A stretch of DNA of 64,000 nucleotides from Roseateles depolymerans (GCF_003387155.1 NZ_QUMT01000001.1:62001-126000); one strand, 5' to 3'. Shown: positions 17,637 to 28,818, counted from the stretch's first letter. Made by a program: numbers and translations. The notes: generated by a model from the sequence alone, not told the origin.

Positions 17637-19594
17637 GCAGGACGACTCCCGGCAGTAACAGCGGAGGGCGACGATGGCGCCGATGGGTGCGGTGCGGCCA
17701 CGCTCACAGGCGCGGGCGCGGGCACGGGCACGGACGCGGACACAGACCCGGACGCGGAAGCAGACGCGGACCCGGATGTAGGTGGAGGCACGGCCGACCC
17801 CGAAGGCGGCGTCGGCCCGGACGCCGAAGGCCCCACGGCGTCCCGAGCCACCCTCGCCGCCTCGCGCCGTTTCGCCCAGGCCGTCCGCCCCAGCAGTGCC
17901 AGCAGCCACAGCAGGAACCCGATGGCCGTCATGGCACTGAACATGAACACATCGTTGTAGGCCCGCACATTCGATTCCCGCCGGGCCACTTGCGCCAGTT
18001 GAGCCGCGCCTTGCGCCGCTCGCAGGACCTGGTCGCTGATGACGCCCGACAGCGCCGCGCCCTGCGCCGCGATGCGCTGCGAAACGATCGGATCGGTCCG
18101 GTCCAGTGTCGCCACCAGCGACGCGGAAAACTCATGCTCCCGATGCAACTGGTAGGTGTTGAGCAGCGCCGACCCCACCAACCCCCCGAGCGTCTGCGTG
18201 ATCGAGAACATCACCGAGAAGGTCACCATGTAGGCCGGCCCGTTCTTCAGCGCCTGGCCGATGCCGATCAGCATCAGCGGCCCCATGAACATGCCGGCCC
18301 CCACCGACAGCAGGAACTGGCTCAGGAAGAAGTCCTGCGGCCTGTCCAGGCTGGTGCGGTGGTGGTCCAGCAGCCCCGCCACCGCGAACAGCACGATGGA
18401 CAGCAGGATCTGCGGAATCAGCGTCTTGGGCGTGAAGGTGATGGAGCAGGCCAGCATGCCCAGCACCATGCCGGCCAGCACCACCGCGAAGAGCGGCTGG
18501 AGCTGGTCCGGCCCCATGCCTTGCGCACGCAGGAAGTTGACCGCGCCCACCGACTGCTCGGCGGTCAGGAACCTCAGGATCAGCCCGCCCAGCACAAAAC
18601 GCAGCGTGGCGCCGTTGGCAAACCACCGCGTCTGGATCAGCGGATTCACCCGGTGATGCTCAATGAGCACCGCCGTCGTCACCAGCACCAGCGCGGCGAT
18701 CAGCAGCCAGGCCAGCCACGGCGTGTCCAGCCACCAGTGCAGGTAGCCCTGCACCAGCACCGCCACCACCATGGCCACAGCGGGCGCCATCAGGGCGAAG
18801 GTGAGGAAGTCCAGCGGCTCGAAGACCTTCATCTGCACGCCCGGCGGCAGCTTGAGCATGACCACACTGGCGAAGGCGCACAGCGCCAGTCCGGCCTCGA
18901 AGAGATAGAGGTTGTGCCAGGTGCCGCCGCCCTGATCCAGCAGCGCCGGGGACACCACCCAGGCCAGCGGCGCGGCCAACTGGCCAATGCCGACGCCGAT
19001 CACCAGCATCTTGCCGGTGTGGGTCCGGGGCATGCTCTGCAGCATGTAGAGCAGGCACAGCGTGCTGCAGGCAGCGCCGGCCAGGCCACTGGCGGCGCGC
19101 ACCATCAGCGTGGTGGCAAAGCCACCCACGGCCAGATGCAGCAGGGCCAGCATGGCGTAGATGCCCAGTCCCACCTCGGCAAACCAGCGCATGCCGAATT
19201 GCTGGCGGCATTTGAAGACGAGCAGGTTGGCCGTCACATTCACCATCACGTAGGCGGCTGAGAGCCAGGCCCCCTGCGAAGGCGTCAAGCCCAGTTGGCC
19301 CTGCAGCACCGGCAGATTGGCGGTGACCAGTCCGCTGCCCAGTGCGCCGGTAATGCCCACCAGCACCGCCACCAGCGCATAGGCGGCCCGCCGCCAGGGC
19401 GGATGCCAGGGCATGGAGGGGGACCCCGGCATCGACGGTTTTTCATGCTCCTGCCAGTCCGGGATCGGCTTGAGCAGCGGCGGCGTCACGACCGGAGGCG
19501 GCGACGGCGCAGGGGAGGGCGGCGATGCGGAGGACCAGGCCACGAATGTTCCCGAATGGAGTGCGACGACAAGAGATGCCGGGCAGCAGGGCAA
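17633..19594 (-). CDS. DHA2-family MFS drug transporter (EmrB-like)
   Basis: 653-residue inner-membrane proton-driven exporter with about 14 predicted helices, the first in RRAAYALVAVLVGITGALGSGL. GAWLSAAYVMVNVTANLL matches the DHA2 motif region. A helix near the end (AMTAIGFLLWLLALLGRTAW) precedes a Ser/Ala/Val/Pro-rich cytoplasmic tail of about 85 residues, which is atypical. The start is uncertain: ATG 19594 lacks a ribosome site, and GTG 19543 is an alternative. It is the first gene of the MFS-HlyD-NodT operon, joined to the next by an ATGA overlap. The drug range is not predictable. Confidence 0.88.
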   Translation of the reverse strand: MPCCPASLVVALHSGTFVAWSSASPPSPAPSPPPVVTPPLLKPIPDWQEHEKPSMPGSPSMPWHPPWRRAAYALVAVLVGITGALGSGLVTANLPVLQGQLGLTPSQGAWLSAAYVMVNVTANLLVFKCRQQFGMRWFAEVGLGIYAMLALLHLAVGGFATTLMVRAASGLAGAACSTLCLLYMLQSMPRTHTGKMLVIGVGIGQLAAPLAWVVSPALLDQGGGTWHNLYLFEAGLALCAFASVVMLKLPPGVQMKVFEPLDFLTFALMAPAVAMVVAVLVQGYLHWWLDTPWLAWLLIAALVLVTTAVLIEHHRVNPLIQTRWFANGATLRFVLGGLILRFLTAEQSVGAVNFLRAQGMGPDQLQPLFAVVLAGMVLGMLACSITFTPKTLIPQILLSIVLFAVAGLLDHHRTSLDRPQDFFLSQFLLSVGAGMFMGPLMLIGIGQALKNGPAYMVTFSVMFSITQTLGGLVGSALLNTYQLHREHEFSASLVATLDRTDPIVSQRIAAQGAALSGVISDQVLRAAQGAAQLAQVARRESNVRAYNDVFMFSAMTAIGFLLWLLALLGRTAWAKRREAARVARDAVGPSASGPTPPSGSAVPPPTSGSASASASGSVSASVPVPAPAPVSVAAPHPSAPSSPSAVTAGSRPA

Positions 19595-19625
19595 GCGACG
19601 GGCCCATTATTCGGAAGCCGGACAA

Positions 19626-19653
19626 ATGCGCCATCCCCTCAACGATGGCGCAT
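19626..19653 (-). promoter_or_regulatory. 10-bp-stem inverted repeat between thiDE and the efflux operon
   Basis: A perfect 10-bp stem ATGCGCCATC / GATGGCGCAT with an 8-nt loop. On the minus strand it is followed by TTTGTCC. It lies 126 bp past thiDE and just upstream of the efflux operon, so it may be a weak terminator for the thi operon or an operator for the pump. Confidence 0.5.
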
Positions 19654-19778
19654 CGGAGCCATCCTCGCCGCCGGGACCGCAACGACCGTCGCATGCCGGG
19701 GTGGGGGACCGGCTGACGCGCGGTTGGCCGGTCGGCACACGGTGGGTCAGGGAGGCCTGGTGGGCCAGGTCGGTCCGC

Positions 19779-21425
19779 TCATCGTTGCGGCGAGCGTGCC
19801 AGCCAGTCCGGCGCCGCCCGCACCAGGCACACGGCGGACGCCCCCGCCTCCCAGGCCGCTTGCACCTGGTGGTCGTCCAGGATGCCGCCAATGGCCACCA
19901 CGGGCCGACCGGCCATCCGGGTCCACCAACCCAGTTGCGCCAGGCCTTGCGGCTGCCAGGGCATGTCCTTGGTGGTGGTGGGCCAGAGCGGGCCGCAGGC
20001 GATGTAGGTGGGGGCCACCGCGCGCGCCCGGCACAGCTCCCAGAGGCTGTGGCTGGAGAGTCCCAGTTGCAGGCGACCTTGCTGGCAGCGTTGCTGCAAG
20101 TCCTGGCGCTGCGCCGGCGTCAGGCCGGCCCAGTCCTCCTGTCCCAGGTGCAGGGCGGTCGCACCTGCGTCCAGCGCGAGTTGCCAGTGGTCGTTGATCC
20201 AGACGGCGCAGCGGTGGTCGGCGCCGCTCGCCAGGGCCTGCCGGATGCTGCTTCGCAAGGACGCGTCGTCATGCGGCCCGGCCCCTTCCTGGGCGGCGCC
20301 GCGCTTGATCCTCAACTGGACATGGCTGAACACGCCCGATTGCGCAAACGCCGCCACCTGCTCGGGTCGGTCCGTAATGGCGTACAGGCCGTGGGTGAAG
20401 TCGCCGCCCTGCGCCGGCCGGCCCTGGAGCGCCAGCGTCCATTGCTGCAGCAGCGCTGGCGACAGCAGCTCCTCATCCGACTGGGACATCACCGGCATCG
20501 CTGAAGCGTCTGCGATGAAGGCGGCGTTCGGCCGCAGCGGACCAGGCCCGGCGCCGGCGGCATGGCCGTCGCGCAGGGCTGTCCACGTCAGCATTTTGGC
20601 CAGGATCACCGCATCCGGCAGCGGGAAGCCGCGTGCAAGCGCGGCGGCGGCCGCGGTGGCGAAAGTGCATCCGGAGCCATGGTGGTGCAGCCGCTGACCG
20701 GGGGGCGGTTGCAGGCGCGGCAAGGCGATCCAGCCGGTGGCCAGCGGCGAGTCCAGCCAGTCCAGCGCCAGTGCGGTGCCGTCCGGCAGGGCCCCGCACG
20801 ACTCGTCGTCCCCGCCGGTGATGCACACGGCCTGCGCGCCCAGTCGCCGCAGCCGACGGGCCAGTTCCGGCACAGGCCACTGCCCCGCCGCGACGCCCAG
20901 CAGCCGCTCGGCCTCGCGGCGGTTGGGCGTGATGAGCACGGCCTGCGGCAGCAATTGATGCCGGTAGGCCGCCAGCAGCTCGTCGTTGCAGAAACTGGCG
21001 CCACCGGCAGTGGCCCCCAGCACTGGATCGACCACCAGCCAGGCATCCCCGCGCTGCGCCAGCAGCACGTCCACCGCGGACGCGCTGGCCAGCAGGCCGG
21101 TCTTGATGACACGCGCCGGCAGGTCCGACCGCAGCGCCTGGAGCTGCGCTCGCAAGGTCGCCGTAGGAACGGGAAAGACGCCCTGCACGCCTTCGGAATG
21201 CTGGGCTGTGACGGCCGCCACCACGGTGCACAGGTGCACGCCCAGGGCCGCCGCAGCGCGGGTGTCCGCCGCCAGGCCTGCGGCGCCGCCGCTGTCGGTG
21301 CCGGCCACGCTCCACATCAGCGGTGGCGTCGGGTCTTGCGTCCAGGGACGAAGGGAGAGGGCCCACGGATCGACATCGGGGGACCAGGGAGAGGGCAGCG
21401 AGGGATGGGGGACCAGTGGCGGCAT
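19779..21425 (-). CDS. thiDE: ThiD-ThiE fusion: HMP-P kinase and thiamine phosphate synthase
   Basis: 548 residues from the ATG at 21425, which overlaps the thiG TAA by one base. The N-terminal ThiD kinase phosphorylates hydroxymethylpyrimidine phosphate (SVAGTDSGGAAGLAADTRAAAALG near residue 39; VDPVLGATAGG; GSGCTFATAAAAALARG). The C-terminal ThiE domain, from about residue 310, joins the pyrimidine and thiazole halves (GLYAITDRPEQVAAF, VQLRIKR, ALHLGQEDW, ACGPLWPTTTKDMPW). Kinase and synthase are often separate genes; fusion would place consecutive steps in one polypeptide. It is the last gene of the riboswitch-controlled thi operon. Confidence 0.9.
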   Translation of the reverse strand: MPPLVPHPSLPSPWSPDVDPWALSLRPWTQDPTPPLMWSVAGTDSGGAAGLAADTRAAAALGVHLCTVVAAVTAQHSEGVQGVFPVPTATLRAQLQALRSDLPARVIKTGLLASASAVDVLLAQRGDAWLVVDPVLGATAGGASFCNDELLAAYRHQLLPQAVLITPNRREAERLLGVAAGQWPVPELARRLRRLGAQAVCITGGDDESCGALPDGTALALDWLDSPLATGWIALPRLQPPPGQRLHHHGSGCTFATAAAAALARGFPLPDAVILAKMLTWTALRDGHAAGAGPGPLRPNAAFIADASAMPVMSQSDEELLSPALLQQWTLALQGRPAQGGDFTHGLYAITDRPEQVAAFAQSGVFSHVQLRIKRGAAQEGAGPHDDASLRSSIRQALASGADHRCAVWINDHWQLALDAGATALHLGQEDWAGLTPAQRQDLQQRCQQGRLQLGLSSHSLWELCRARAVAPTYIACGPLWPTTTKDMPWQPQGLAQLGWWTRMAGRPVVAIGGILDDHQVQAAWEAGASAVCLVRAAPDWLARSPQR

Positions 21426-22267
21426 TACGCGTCCCCCAGCAGGAAGGCGTGACCACTGACCGGCGTACTGGCCACCGCCATCGACTGCGGGGCCATGAGC
21501 CCGGCACGCCAGGCCTGACGACCCGCCGCGACGGCCTGGCGAAACGCGCCGGCCATGCGCACTGGATCCCGCGCCTGCGCCACCGCGCTGTTGAGCAGCA
21601 CCGCATCGAAGCCCAGCTCCATCGCCTGCGCCGCCTGGGACGGCGCGCCGATGCCGGCATCCACCACCAGCACCGTGTCCGGCAAGCGCTCCCGCAGGGT
21701 CCGAAGGCCAGGCAGGTGCAGCAGCCCCTGGCCGGAGCCGATCGGCGCGCCCCACGGCATCAGCAGCGGGCAGCCGGCGTCGAGCAGTCGCCGTCCCATC
21801 ACCAGGTCCTCGGTGCAGTAGGGGAACACGACGAAGCCTTCGCGCACCAGCTCCGTGGCGGCGCTGAGCAGCTCGATGGGATCGGGCTGCAGCGTGTGGT
21901 CGTCACCGACCACCTCGAGCTTGATCCACGGCGTGTCGTAGAGCTCACGGGCCATATGGGCCAGGGCCACGGCCTCCCGGGCACTGCGGCAGCCGGCCGT
22001 GTTGGGCAGCAGCCGGACGCCGCGGGCACGGGCGTCGGCCAGCGCATGGGCCAGGGCGCCGTTGTCGCCTTGCAGGGTGCGCTTGAGGCCGACGGTGAGC
22101 ACCTCGCTGCCCGAGGCTTCGATCGACTCGCGCAGCACTTGCGGGCTGGGGTGACCGGCCGTGCCGAGGAAGAAACGGCTGGTCAACGAGACGTCACCGA
22201 TGCGGAGGGGATCGGCCGCCGATGAAAGAGAGGGCGGCTGTGCGGGCTGAGAGTGGAAAGCGGACAT
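21425..22267 (-). CDS. thiG: Thiazole synthase ThiG
   Basis: 280-residue TIM-barrel enzyme that forms the thiazole phosphate ring from deoxyxylulose phosphate, dehydroglycine and ThiS thiocarboxylate. Family motifs: SRFFLGTAGHPSPQVLRESIEASGSEVLTVGLKR, LPNTAGCRSAREAVALAHMARE, WIKLEVVGDDHTLQPDP, and LVVDAGIGAPSQAAQAMELGFDAVLLNSAVAQA. Usual homologues have the active-site Lys in the WIKLEV segment, present here. Start ATG 22267 follows the thiS stop by one base; the upstream frame has no similarity. Confidence 0.94.
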   Translation of the reverse strand: MSAFHSQPAQPPSLSSAADPLRIGDVSLTSRFFLGTAGHPSPQVLRESIEASGSEVLTVGLKRTLQGDNGALAHALADARARGVRLLPNTAGCRSAREAVALAHMARELYDTPWIKLEVVGDDHTLQPDPIELLSAATELVREGFVVFPYCTEDLVMGRRLLDAGCPLLMPWGAPIGSGQGLLHLPGLRTLRERLPDTVLVVDAGIGAPSQAAQAMELGFDAVLLNSAVAQARDPVRMAGAFRQAVAAGRQAWRAGLMAPQSMAVASTPVSGHAFLLGDA

Positions 22268-22268
22268 G

Positions 22269-22493
22269 TCAGCCTCCGACGATGGGTTGGAAGAGCAGCA
22301 CCTGGTCACCGTCGGACAGGGGCGTGGTCGAGCGTGCTGCACGGGGAACGAAGCGTCCGTTCAGGGCGGTGGCCACGCCGGCGGGCGGCAGCGGCTGCAG
22401 CGCCTCCAGCGCAAGAAGGTCGGAGAGGTGGCTGCCTGCGGGCAACTGCAGTTCGCGGTCATCCAGCCGGATGGTGATGGGGGCGGTGGTCAT
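22269..22493 (-). CDS. thiS: Sulfur carrier protein ThiS
   Basis: 74-residue ubiquitin-fold sulfur carrier ending in the obligatory Gly-Gly (FQPIVGG), which is adenylated and thiocarboxylated to give sulfur to ThiG. ITIRLDDRELQLPAGSHLSDLLALEAL is the typical first half, and RFVPRAARSTTPLSDGDQVLLF the second. It lies between thiO and thiG with gaps of 6 and 1 bp. ThiF is not in this window, so activation must be encoded elsewhere. Confidence 0.94.
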   Translation of the reverse strand: MTTAPITIRLDDRELQLPAGSHLSDLLALEALQPLPPAGVATALNGRFVPRAARSTTPLSDGDQVLLFQPIVGG

Positions 22494-22499
22494 GGGGGA

Positions 22500-23597
22500 T
22501 CACGGAGCAGATAAGGAAAGGCTTGGAGGGCGCACGTTCACCAGTGCGTGGAGCTGCGCCAGCCCGGCCGCGGCCAGCAACTGCTCCACCAGCGCTGGCG
22601 CCAGCAGCCAGCCGTGTCGGTACAGGCCGTTCAGCCGCAGCAGACCGGGCTCGTGATGGGTCATCGGCAGGTTGTCCGGCAGGGCCGGCCGCAGATGCCG
22701 ATCCAGACGCAGGATGCGGGCTTCCGCCAGCGCCGGCACGATGCTGTGCGCCGCGGCCATCAGCTCCACCGCCGAGCGCAGCGAGACCGGGCTGCGGTCC
22801 CCGCTTTCGATCTCGCTGGCGCCGACCGCCAGTTCCTCATCGGTCCGGGGCACCAGGTACACCCGGTGACGGGGATGCAGCAGCCGCACGGGGCGGCGCA
22901 GCCCGTGGCCGGGCAGCGATAGCGTGACGATCTCGCCCCGCACGCCGCGCACGGGCAGATCCGGCGCGGTGCCCAGGCCCCGGGTATCGATGACCCAGTC
23001 CGCCCGCAGCCATTCGCCCGAAGCGAGCCGCGCCTGGCCTGGCGACACGGACAGCACCGGGCAGCCCCAGCGCCAGTCCACGCTGATCCCCGACTGCGTT
23101 GGCGCCGGCGTCAGCGCCTGCGCCAGCGCGTGCATGGCCGCGACCGGACCGATCAGGCCCTCTCCCGGCAGCAGCCAGCCGTGAAGACCCGGCACGAGCG
23201 CCGGCTCCAGGCTGTGCAGTGCGTTGGAATCCAGCGCCTGCGCGCCAGGGATCAAGGCCAGGATGCGCTGCGCCGCGCCCAGGTCGCTGCGATGCGCCAG
23301 CAGCAGGCTGCCGTCACGCCGGAACGGCACCTCGGCCGGTCGCAGGGCCTGGACCAGCCCCGCCCACAGCGTCAGCGAACGCCAGCCCCAGGCGGCGACC
23401 CGCGCACCGCCCTGTTCCTGCTCGGCCAGTGGACTGAGCATGCCAGCGGCGGCAAAGGCGGCAGCCCCGGTGCCGTCGAAATGCGGCTGCGCATCCGGCG
23501 ACGGGTCGCACACCGTCACCGCATGACCGCTGCGAACCAGCGCCCAGGCGCAGAGACGGCCGGCCAGGCCCGCCCCCGCGATCACGATGCGGGCCAT
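22500..23597 (-). CDS. thiO: FAD-dependent glycine oxidase ThiO
   Basis: 365-residue flavoprotein of the D-amino-acid-oxidase fold that oxidises glycine to dehydroglycine for the thiazole ring. The FAD dinucleotide motif is at the N-terminus (ARIVIAGAGLAGRLCAWALVRSGHAVTVCD). WVIDTRGLG, RGVRGEIVTLSLPG and VYLVPRTDEELAVGASEIE are family blocks, and NGLYRHGWLLAPALVEQL is the C-terminal signature. Its presence in place of thiH indicates the oxygen-using route to dehydroglycine. Neighbours thiC and thiS are 3 and 6 bp away. Confidence 0.92.
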   Translation of the reverse strand: MARIVIAGAGLAGRLCAWALVRSGHAVTVCDPSPDAQPHFDGTGAAAFAAAGMLSPLAEQEQGGARVAAWGWRSLTLWAGLVQALRPAEVPFRRDGSLLLAHRSDLGAAQRILALIPGAQALDSNALHSLEPALVPGLHGWLLPGEGLIGPVAAMHALAQALTPAPTQSGISVDWRWGCPVLSVSPGQARLASGEWLRADWVIDTRGLGTAPDLPVRGVRGEIVTLSLPGHGLRRPVRLLHPRHRVYLVPRTDEELAVGASEIESGDRSPVSLRSAVELMAAAHSIVPALAEARILRLDRHLRPALPDNLPMTHHEPGLLRLNGLYRHGWLLAPALVEQLLAAAGLAQLHALVNVRPPSLSLSAP

Positions 23598-23600
23598 GGC

Positions 23601-25790
<2,190 letters not shown>

Positions 25791-26122
25791 CGCGCAGTAT
25801 AGGGGGCGCTGGTGCCCGGGCTCAAGCGGTGGCGCCGCGCACGGCCTGGCCCTGCACCGTCGCAGGGCCATGTGCACCGCAGCATGGCGGTCAGGGCCGG
25901 TATGGGGCGGTCTGGGGCTGTCTCCGTTACAAACCCGTCGCCATGGGGCTTGCACGGGATCGGACCCGAGTTGTGATTTTTCCGACGAGTGCAGCAAAGA
26001 GGGCACAAACCTCGGGCAAATACCGAGCAGCAGTCGCGGGGGTGACTTCTTACACTTTGTCGCTACTCGCCGCGGGTTTGCTTACAAAGAAGAAGCGGCA
26101 TTGCCTTAAGAGGGTGGGAATC
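25791..26122. other. Divergent intergenic region, thi operon / TonB-domain gene
   Basis: 332 bp between the riboswitch and the TonB-like gene, less GC-rich than its surroundings near 25970-26110. It should carry both promoters. I see no unambiguous -35/-10 pair and no gene here. Confidence 0.5.
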
Positions 26123-27019
26123 ATGAGCAGTCGTTCTCGCAGGGTCCTGGTACCCAGCTGTCTGTCCGTGTGCTTGATGCTGGCAGGTGCAGGCGCGTGG
26201 GCGCAGGCGGCCGGTGCCAGCTCGCCCGGGGCCAACGGCGCCGCCGCCTCGGGGGCCGCCACTGCCGACGGCAAAGCCCAGCTCAGTGACGTCGAGCGCG
26301 CCAAGCGCGATGCCGACAAGGTCTTCCAGTGGATCAAGTTCCACGCGGAAAAGGGCGAGACCAAGAAACCCGAGCATCAGGCCAAGAGCGACGCCAAGCC
26401 GGAGCCCAAGCCGCAGCCGCAGGCCCAGGTGGCCAAGGCAGTGGCGCCCGCGAAGAAGGCGGACAGTGACGACGGCCGCACCGTGGCCAGTGCCAGCCCG
26501 GCCGATGCGCAGCGTGGTGATGCCGGTGGACTGACCCGCACCTCGCTGACGTCTGGTGCTGCGGGCTCAGGCAGTGCCTCAGCCAATGGGTCCGGTAGTG
26601 GGTCCGGCAGTGGTGCCGCCGCGACCGTCGCGCAGGCCAACCCGGCCTACACCGGCCGCATCCCCGAGACCATGGCCATGGCCGCCCCCGCCACGACGCC
26701 GACCGTGGGCGTGCCCGCCGCACCGGCCCAGCAGCCGGAGCCTGAACCGGCCCCGCTGCCGGAAGAAGAGTCGCCCCTGCGCCTGATCACCAAGGTGGAT
26801 CCGGAATATCCCCGGGCCCTGCTGGCGCAGCAGCGCAATGGCTCGGTGATGGTCAAGTTCGTGGTCCAGCCGGACGGCACCGTCAATGGCGTGGAAGCCC
26901 TCAAGTCGCCGGACCGCAAGCTCAGCGCCGCCGCAGTGGCCGCCGTCAAGCAGTGGCGCTTCGCACCGGTGACCAAGCCTCGACCGGTCAGCGTGGAGAT
27001 CGGTTTCCAGATGGAGTGA
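26123..27019 (+). CDS. Exported TonB C-terminal-domain protein
   Basis: 298 residues from the ATG at 26123 with GGGA before it. A signal sequence (LVPSCLSVCLMLAGAGAWAQ) is followed by a Gly/Ala/Ser-rich stretch, a Lys/Pro-rich segment (KPEPKPQPQAQVAK), more low complexity and a C-terminal TonB domain (VDPEYPRALLAQQRNGSVMVKFVVQPDGTVNGVEALKSPDRKL...VKQWRFAPVTKPRPVSVEIGFQ). Classical TonB keeps an N-terminal anchor; here a cleavage site looks plausible, so the protein may be periplasmic or weakly anchored. No exbB/exbD or receptor gene is adjacent. Its partner is unknown. Confidence 0.82.
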   Translation: MSSRSRRVLVPSCLSVCLMLAGAGAWAQAAGASSPGANGAAASGAATADGKAQLSDVERAKRDADKVFQWIKFHAEKGETKKPEHQAKSDAKPEPKPQPQAQVAKAVAPAKKADSDDGRTVASASPADAQRGDAGGLTRTSLTSGAAGSGSASANGSGSGSGSGAAATVAQANPAYTGRIPETMAMAAPATTPTVGVPAAPAQQPEPEPAPLPEEESPLRLITKVDPEYPRALLAQQRNGSVMVKFVVQPDGTVNGVEALKSPDRKLSAAAVAAVKQWRFAPVTKPRPVSVEIGFQME

Positions 27020-27122
27020 CGACGCCGGCAATGGCCCGCTCGTAGGGATGTGTCAGCGCTGGAGCCGTCGCGCTGAACCATTGGCGCTGAGCCTCTGGCA
27101 CTGAAGCTTCAGCGCTGCAGGT

Positions 27123-28070
27123 CTAGCGCTCGAAGATCGCCGACTGATCCAGCGGCGTCAGCGTCGCCGCCATGGCATCCAGGAACACCCGGGTGCGCAG
27201 CGGCATCAAGCGCCGCTGCGGAAACACCGCCCAGCAGGTGCTGGGTTCCGCACACCACTGCGGCAACACCCGCACCAGCTCCCCGTTGTCCACAAAGGTC
27301 TGCGCGTACTGGTTGCCCACCCAGGTGATGCCCAGGCCGTCCCGGGCCATCTGCAGCAGCATGTCCGGCGCATTGGCCAGGGTGCGCCGCTCCGGCACGC
27401 CCACCCAGGTGCGCTGGTCCTCCGGGGCGGCCTCGTGATGGGCGAACAGGCGCCATGGCAAGGCATCCCCACCGCGGCTCAGGATCATCAGGCCATGCAT
27501 GCTGATCAGGCCCTCGGGCATCTGCGGCTCGCCATGCCGCTGCAGATACGCCGGTGAGGCATACAGCCCGCTGCCGAAAACGGCCATGCGGCGGGCGGCC
27601 AGTTGGCTGTCTGCGGGCAACTCTCCCATGCGCACCGCCAGGTCGAAGCCCTCGGCGATGAGGTCGACACGGCGGGGAGACAGGTCCAGCTCCAGCTGCA
27701 CTTCCGGATAGTCGCCCACGAACTGGCTGAGCATCGGGCGCAGCATCTGATGGGCAAAGTCCGCCGGCATCGACACCCGCAGGCGACCCGTGGGGCGCTT
27801 TTGCCGGTGCAGGGCCAGCGCCAGGGCGCTGTCCACCTCGCCGGCCAGCGCGCGGGCATGGTCCAGCACGCCCTGGCCGAAATCGGTCAGCGTGAGGCGA
27901 CGGGTGCTGCGCTGGAGCAGCTTCTCTCCCAGGCGCTCCTCCAGCGCGGCAATGCGCCGCGACACGGTGGACTTGGGCAGATGCAGGCGCTCCGCCGCGC
28001 GGCTGAAGCTGCCGGCCTCCATCACACGGGCAAACACCAGCAGGTCATCGGCATCCAGACTCATGGCCAC
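27123..28070 (-). CDS. LysR-family regulator divergent from azoR
   Basis: 315 residues; an in-frame Met two codons later is an equal start candidate. The N-terminal winged HTH (DDLLVFARVMEAGSFSRAAERLHLPKSTVSRRIAALEERLGEKLLQRSTRRLTLTDFG) is followed by a periplasmic-binding-like effector domain (GRLRVSMPADFAHQMLRPML...). It is divergent from azoR with a LysR-type inverted repeat in the gap, so it probably controls azoR-pirin in response to an electrophile or quinone. That role is inferred from analogous LysR-azoreductase pairs. No gene was seen in the 103 bp after it, which holds several GCGCTGA-like short repeats. Confidence 0.9.
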   Translation of the reverse strand: MAMSLDADDLLVFARVMEAGSFSRAAERLHLPKSTVSRRIAALEERLGEKLLQRSTRRLTLTDFGQGVLDHARALAGEVDSALALALHRQKRPTGRLRVSMPADFAHQMLRPMLSQFVGDYPEVQLELDLSPRRVDLIAEGFDLAVRMGELPADSQLAARRMAVFGSGLYASPAYLQRHGEPQMPEGLISMHGLMILSRGGDALPWRLFAHHEAAPEDQRTWVGVPERRTLANAPDMLLQMARDGLGITWVGNQYAQTFVDNGELVRVLPQWCAEPSTCWAVFPQRRLMPLRTRVFLDAMAATLTPLDQSAIFER

Positions 28071-28086
28071 AGGGGCGCTCGGCCCG

Positions 28087-28108
28087 ATTGTTCGTTCAAT
28101 GGAACAAT
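28087..28108. promoter_or_regulatory. LysR-type operator between the LysR gene and azoR
   Basis: ATTGTTC-N8-GAACAAT is a perfect 7-bp inverted repeat, with a nested GTTC-AATG-GAAC, 17 bp upstream of the LysR start and about 90 bp upstream of azoR. Confidence 0.7.
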
Positions 28109-28197
28109 CTTATCCAATCGGTGGGCTTCTGATGCTCCGGGGTTCTCAATACAGTGAAGCCATTCCCTCACACCCCTGATGCAACCGGAGAGTCACC

Positions 28198-28809
28198 ATG
28201 AACATTCTGCAAATCAACTCCAGCGCCCGCCGCCTGCATGACGGCCAAGGTTCGGTCTCCACCCTGCTGGCCAACGAAGTCGTGGCCGGCCTCGTGGCCC
28301 GCAACCCCGGCGCCAAGACCACCGTGCATGACCTGGCGGCCAATCCGCTGCCTCCGATGGACGAAGCCACGCTGGGCGCTCTGTTCACCCCGGGCGAGCA
28401 GCGCAGCACCGACCAGCAGGCCCGCGTCGCCCTGAACGACAGCCTGATCGGTGAACTGCAGGCTGCCGACGTGATCGTGCTGGCCGCGCCGATGATCAAC
28501 TTCGGCGTGAGCTCGCAGTTGAAGAACTGGATCGACGCCGTGGCCCGTGCCGGCGTGACCTTCCGCTACGGCGCCAACGGCCCTGAAGGCCTGGTGACCG
28601 GCAAGAAGGTGATCGTGGTGACCACTCGTGGTGGCGTGCATCGTGGCCAGCCGACCGACAACGTCGTGCCCTACCTGAAGGTCACCCTGGGCTTCCTGGG
28701 CATGACCGACGTGGACTTCATCTACGCCGAAGGCCTGAACATGGGCCCTGAAGCCACCGCCCAAGGCCTGGCGGGTGCACGCGCCGAAATCGCCTCGGTG
28801 CTGGCCTGA
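28198..28809 (+). CDS. azoR: FMN-dependent NADH-azoreductase / quinone reductase
   Basis: 203-residue flavodoxin-fold enzyme that reduces quinones and azo compounds with NADH, usually as a dimer with [32 protein letters not shown] is the FMN phosphate-binding start, [37 protein letters not shown] the family core, and [13 protein letters not shown] the isoalloxazine loop. Start ATG 28198 has GGAGAG before it. A hairpin (28819-28840) separates it from the pirin gene 63 bp on. Confidence 0.93.
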   Translation: MNILQINSSARRLHDGQGSVSTLLANEVVAGLVARNPGAKTTVHDLAANPLPPMDEATLGALFTPGEQRSTDQQARVALNDSLIGELQAADVIVLAAPMINFGVSSQLKNWIDAVARAGVTFRYGANGPEGLVTGKKVIVVTTRGGVHRGQPTDNVVPYLKVTLGFLGMTDVDFIYAEGLNMGPEATAQGLAGARAEIASVLA

Positions 28810-28818
28810 TCGTTCCCC

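Noticed and set aside
16976-19261. Long plus-strand frame opposite the efflux genes
   Set aside because: Gln/Arg/His-rich antisense of clear MFS and HlyD coding sequence.
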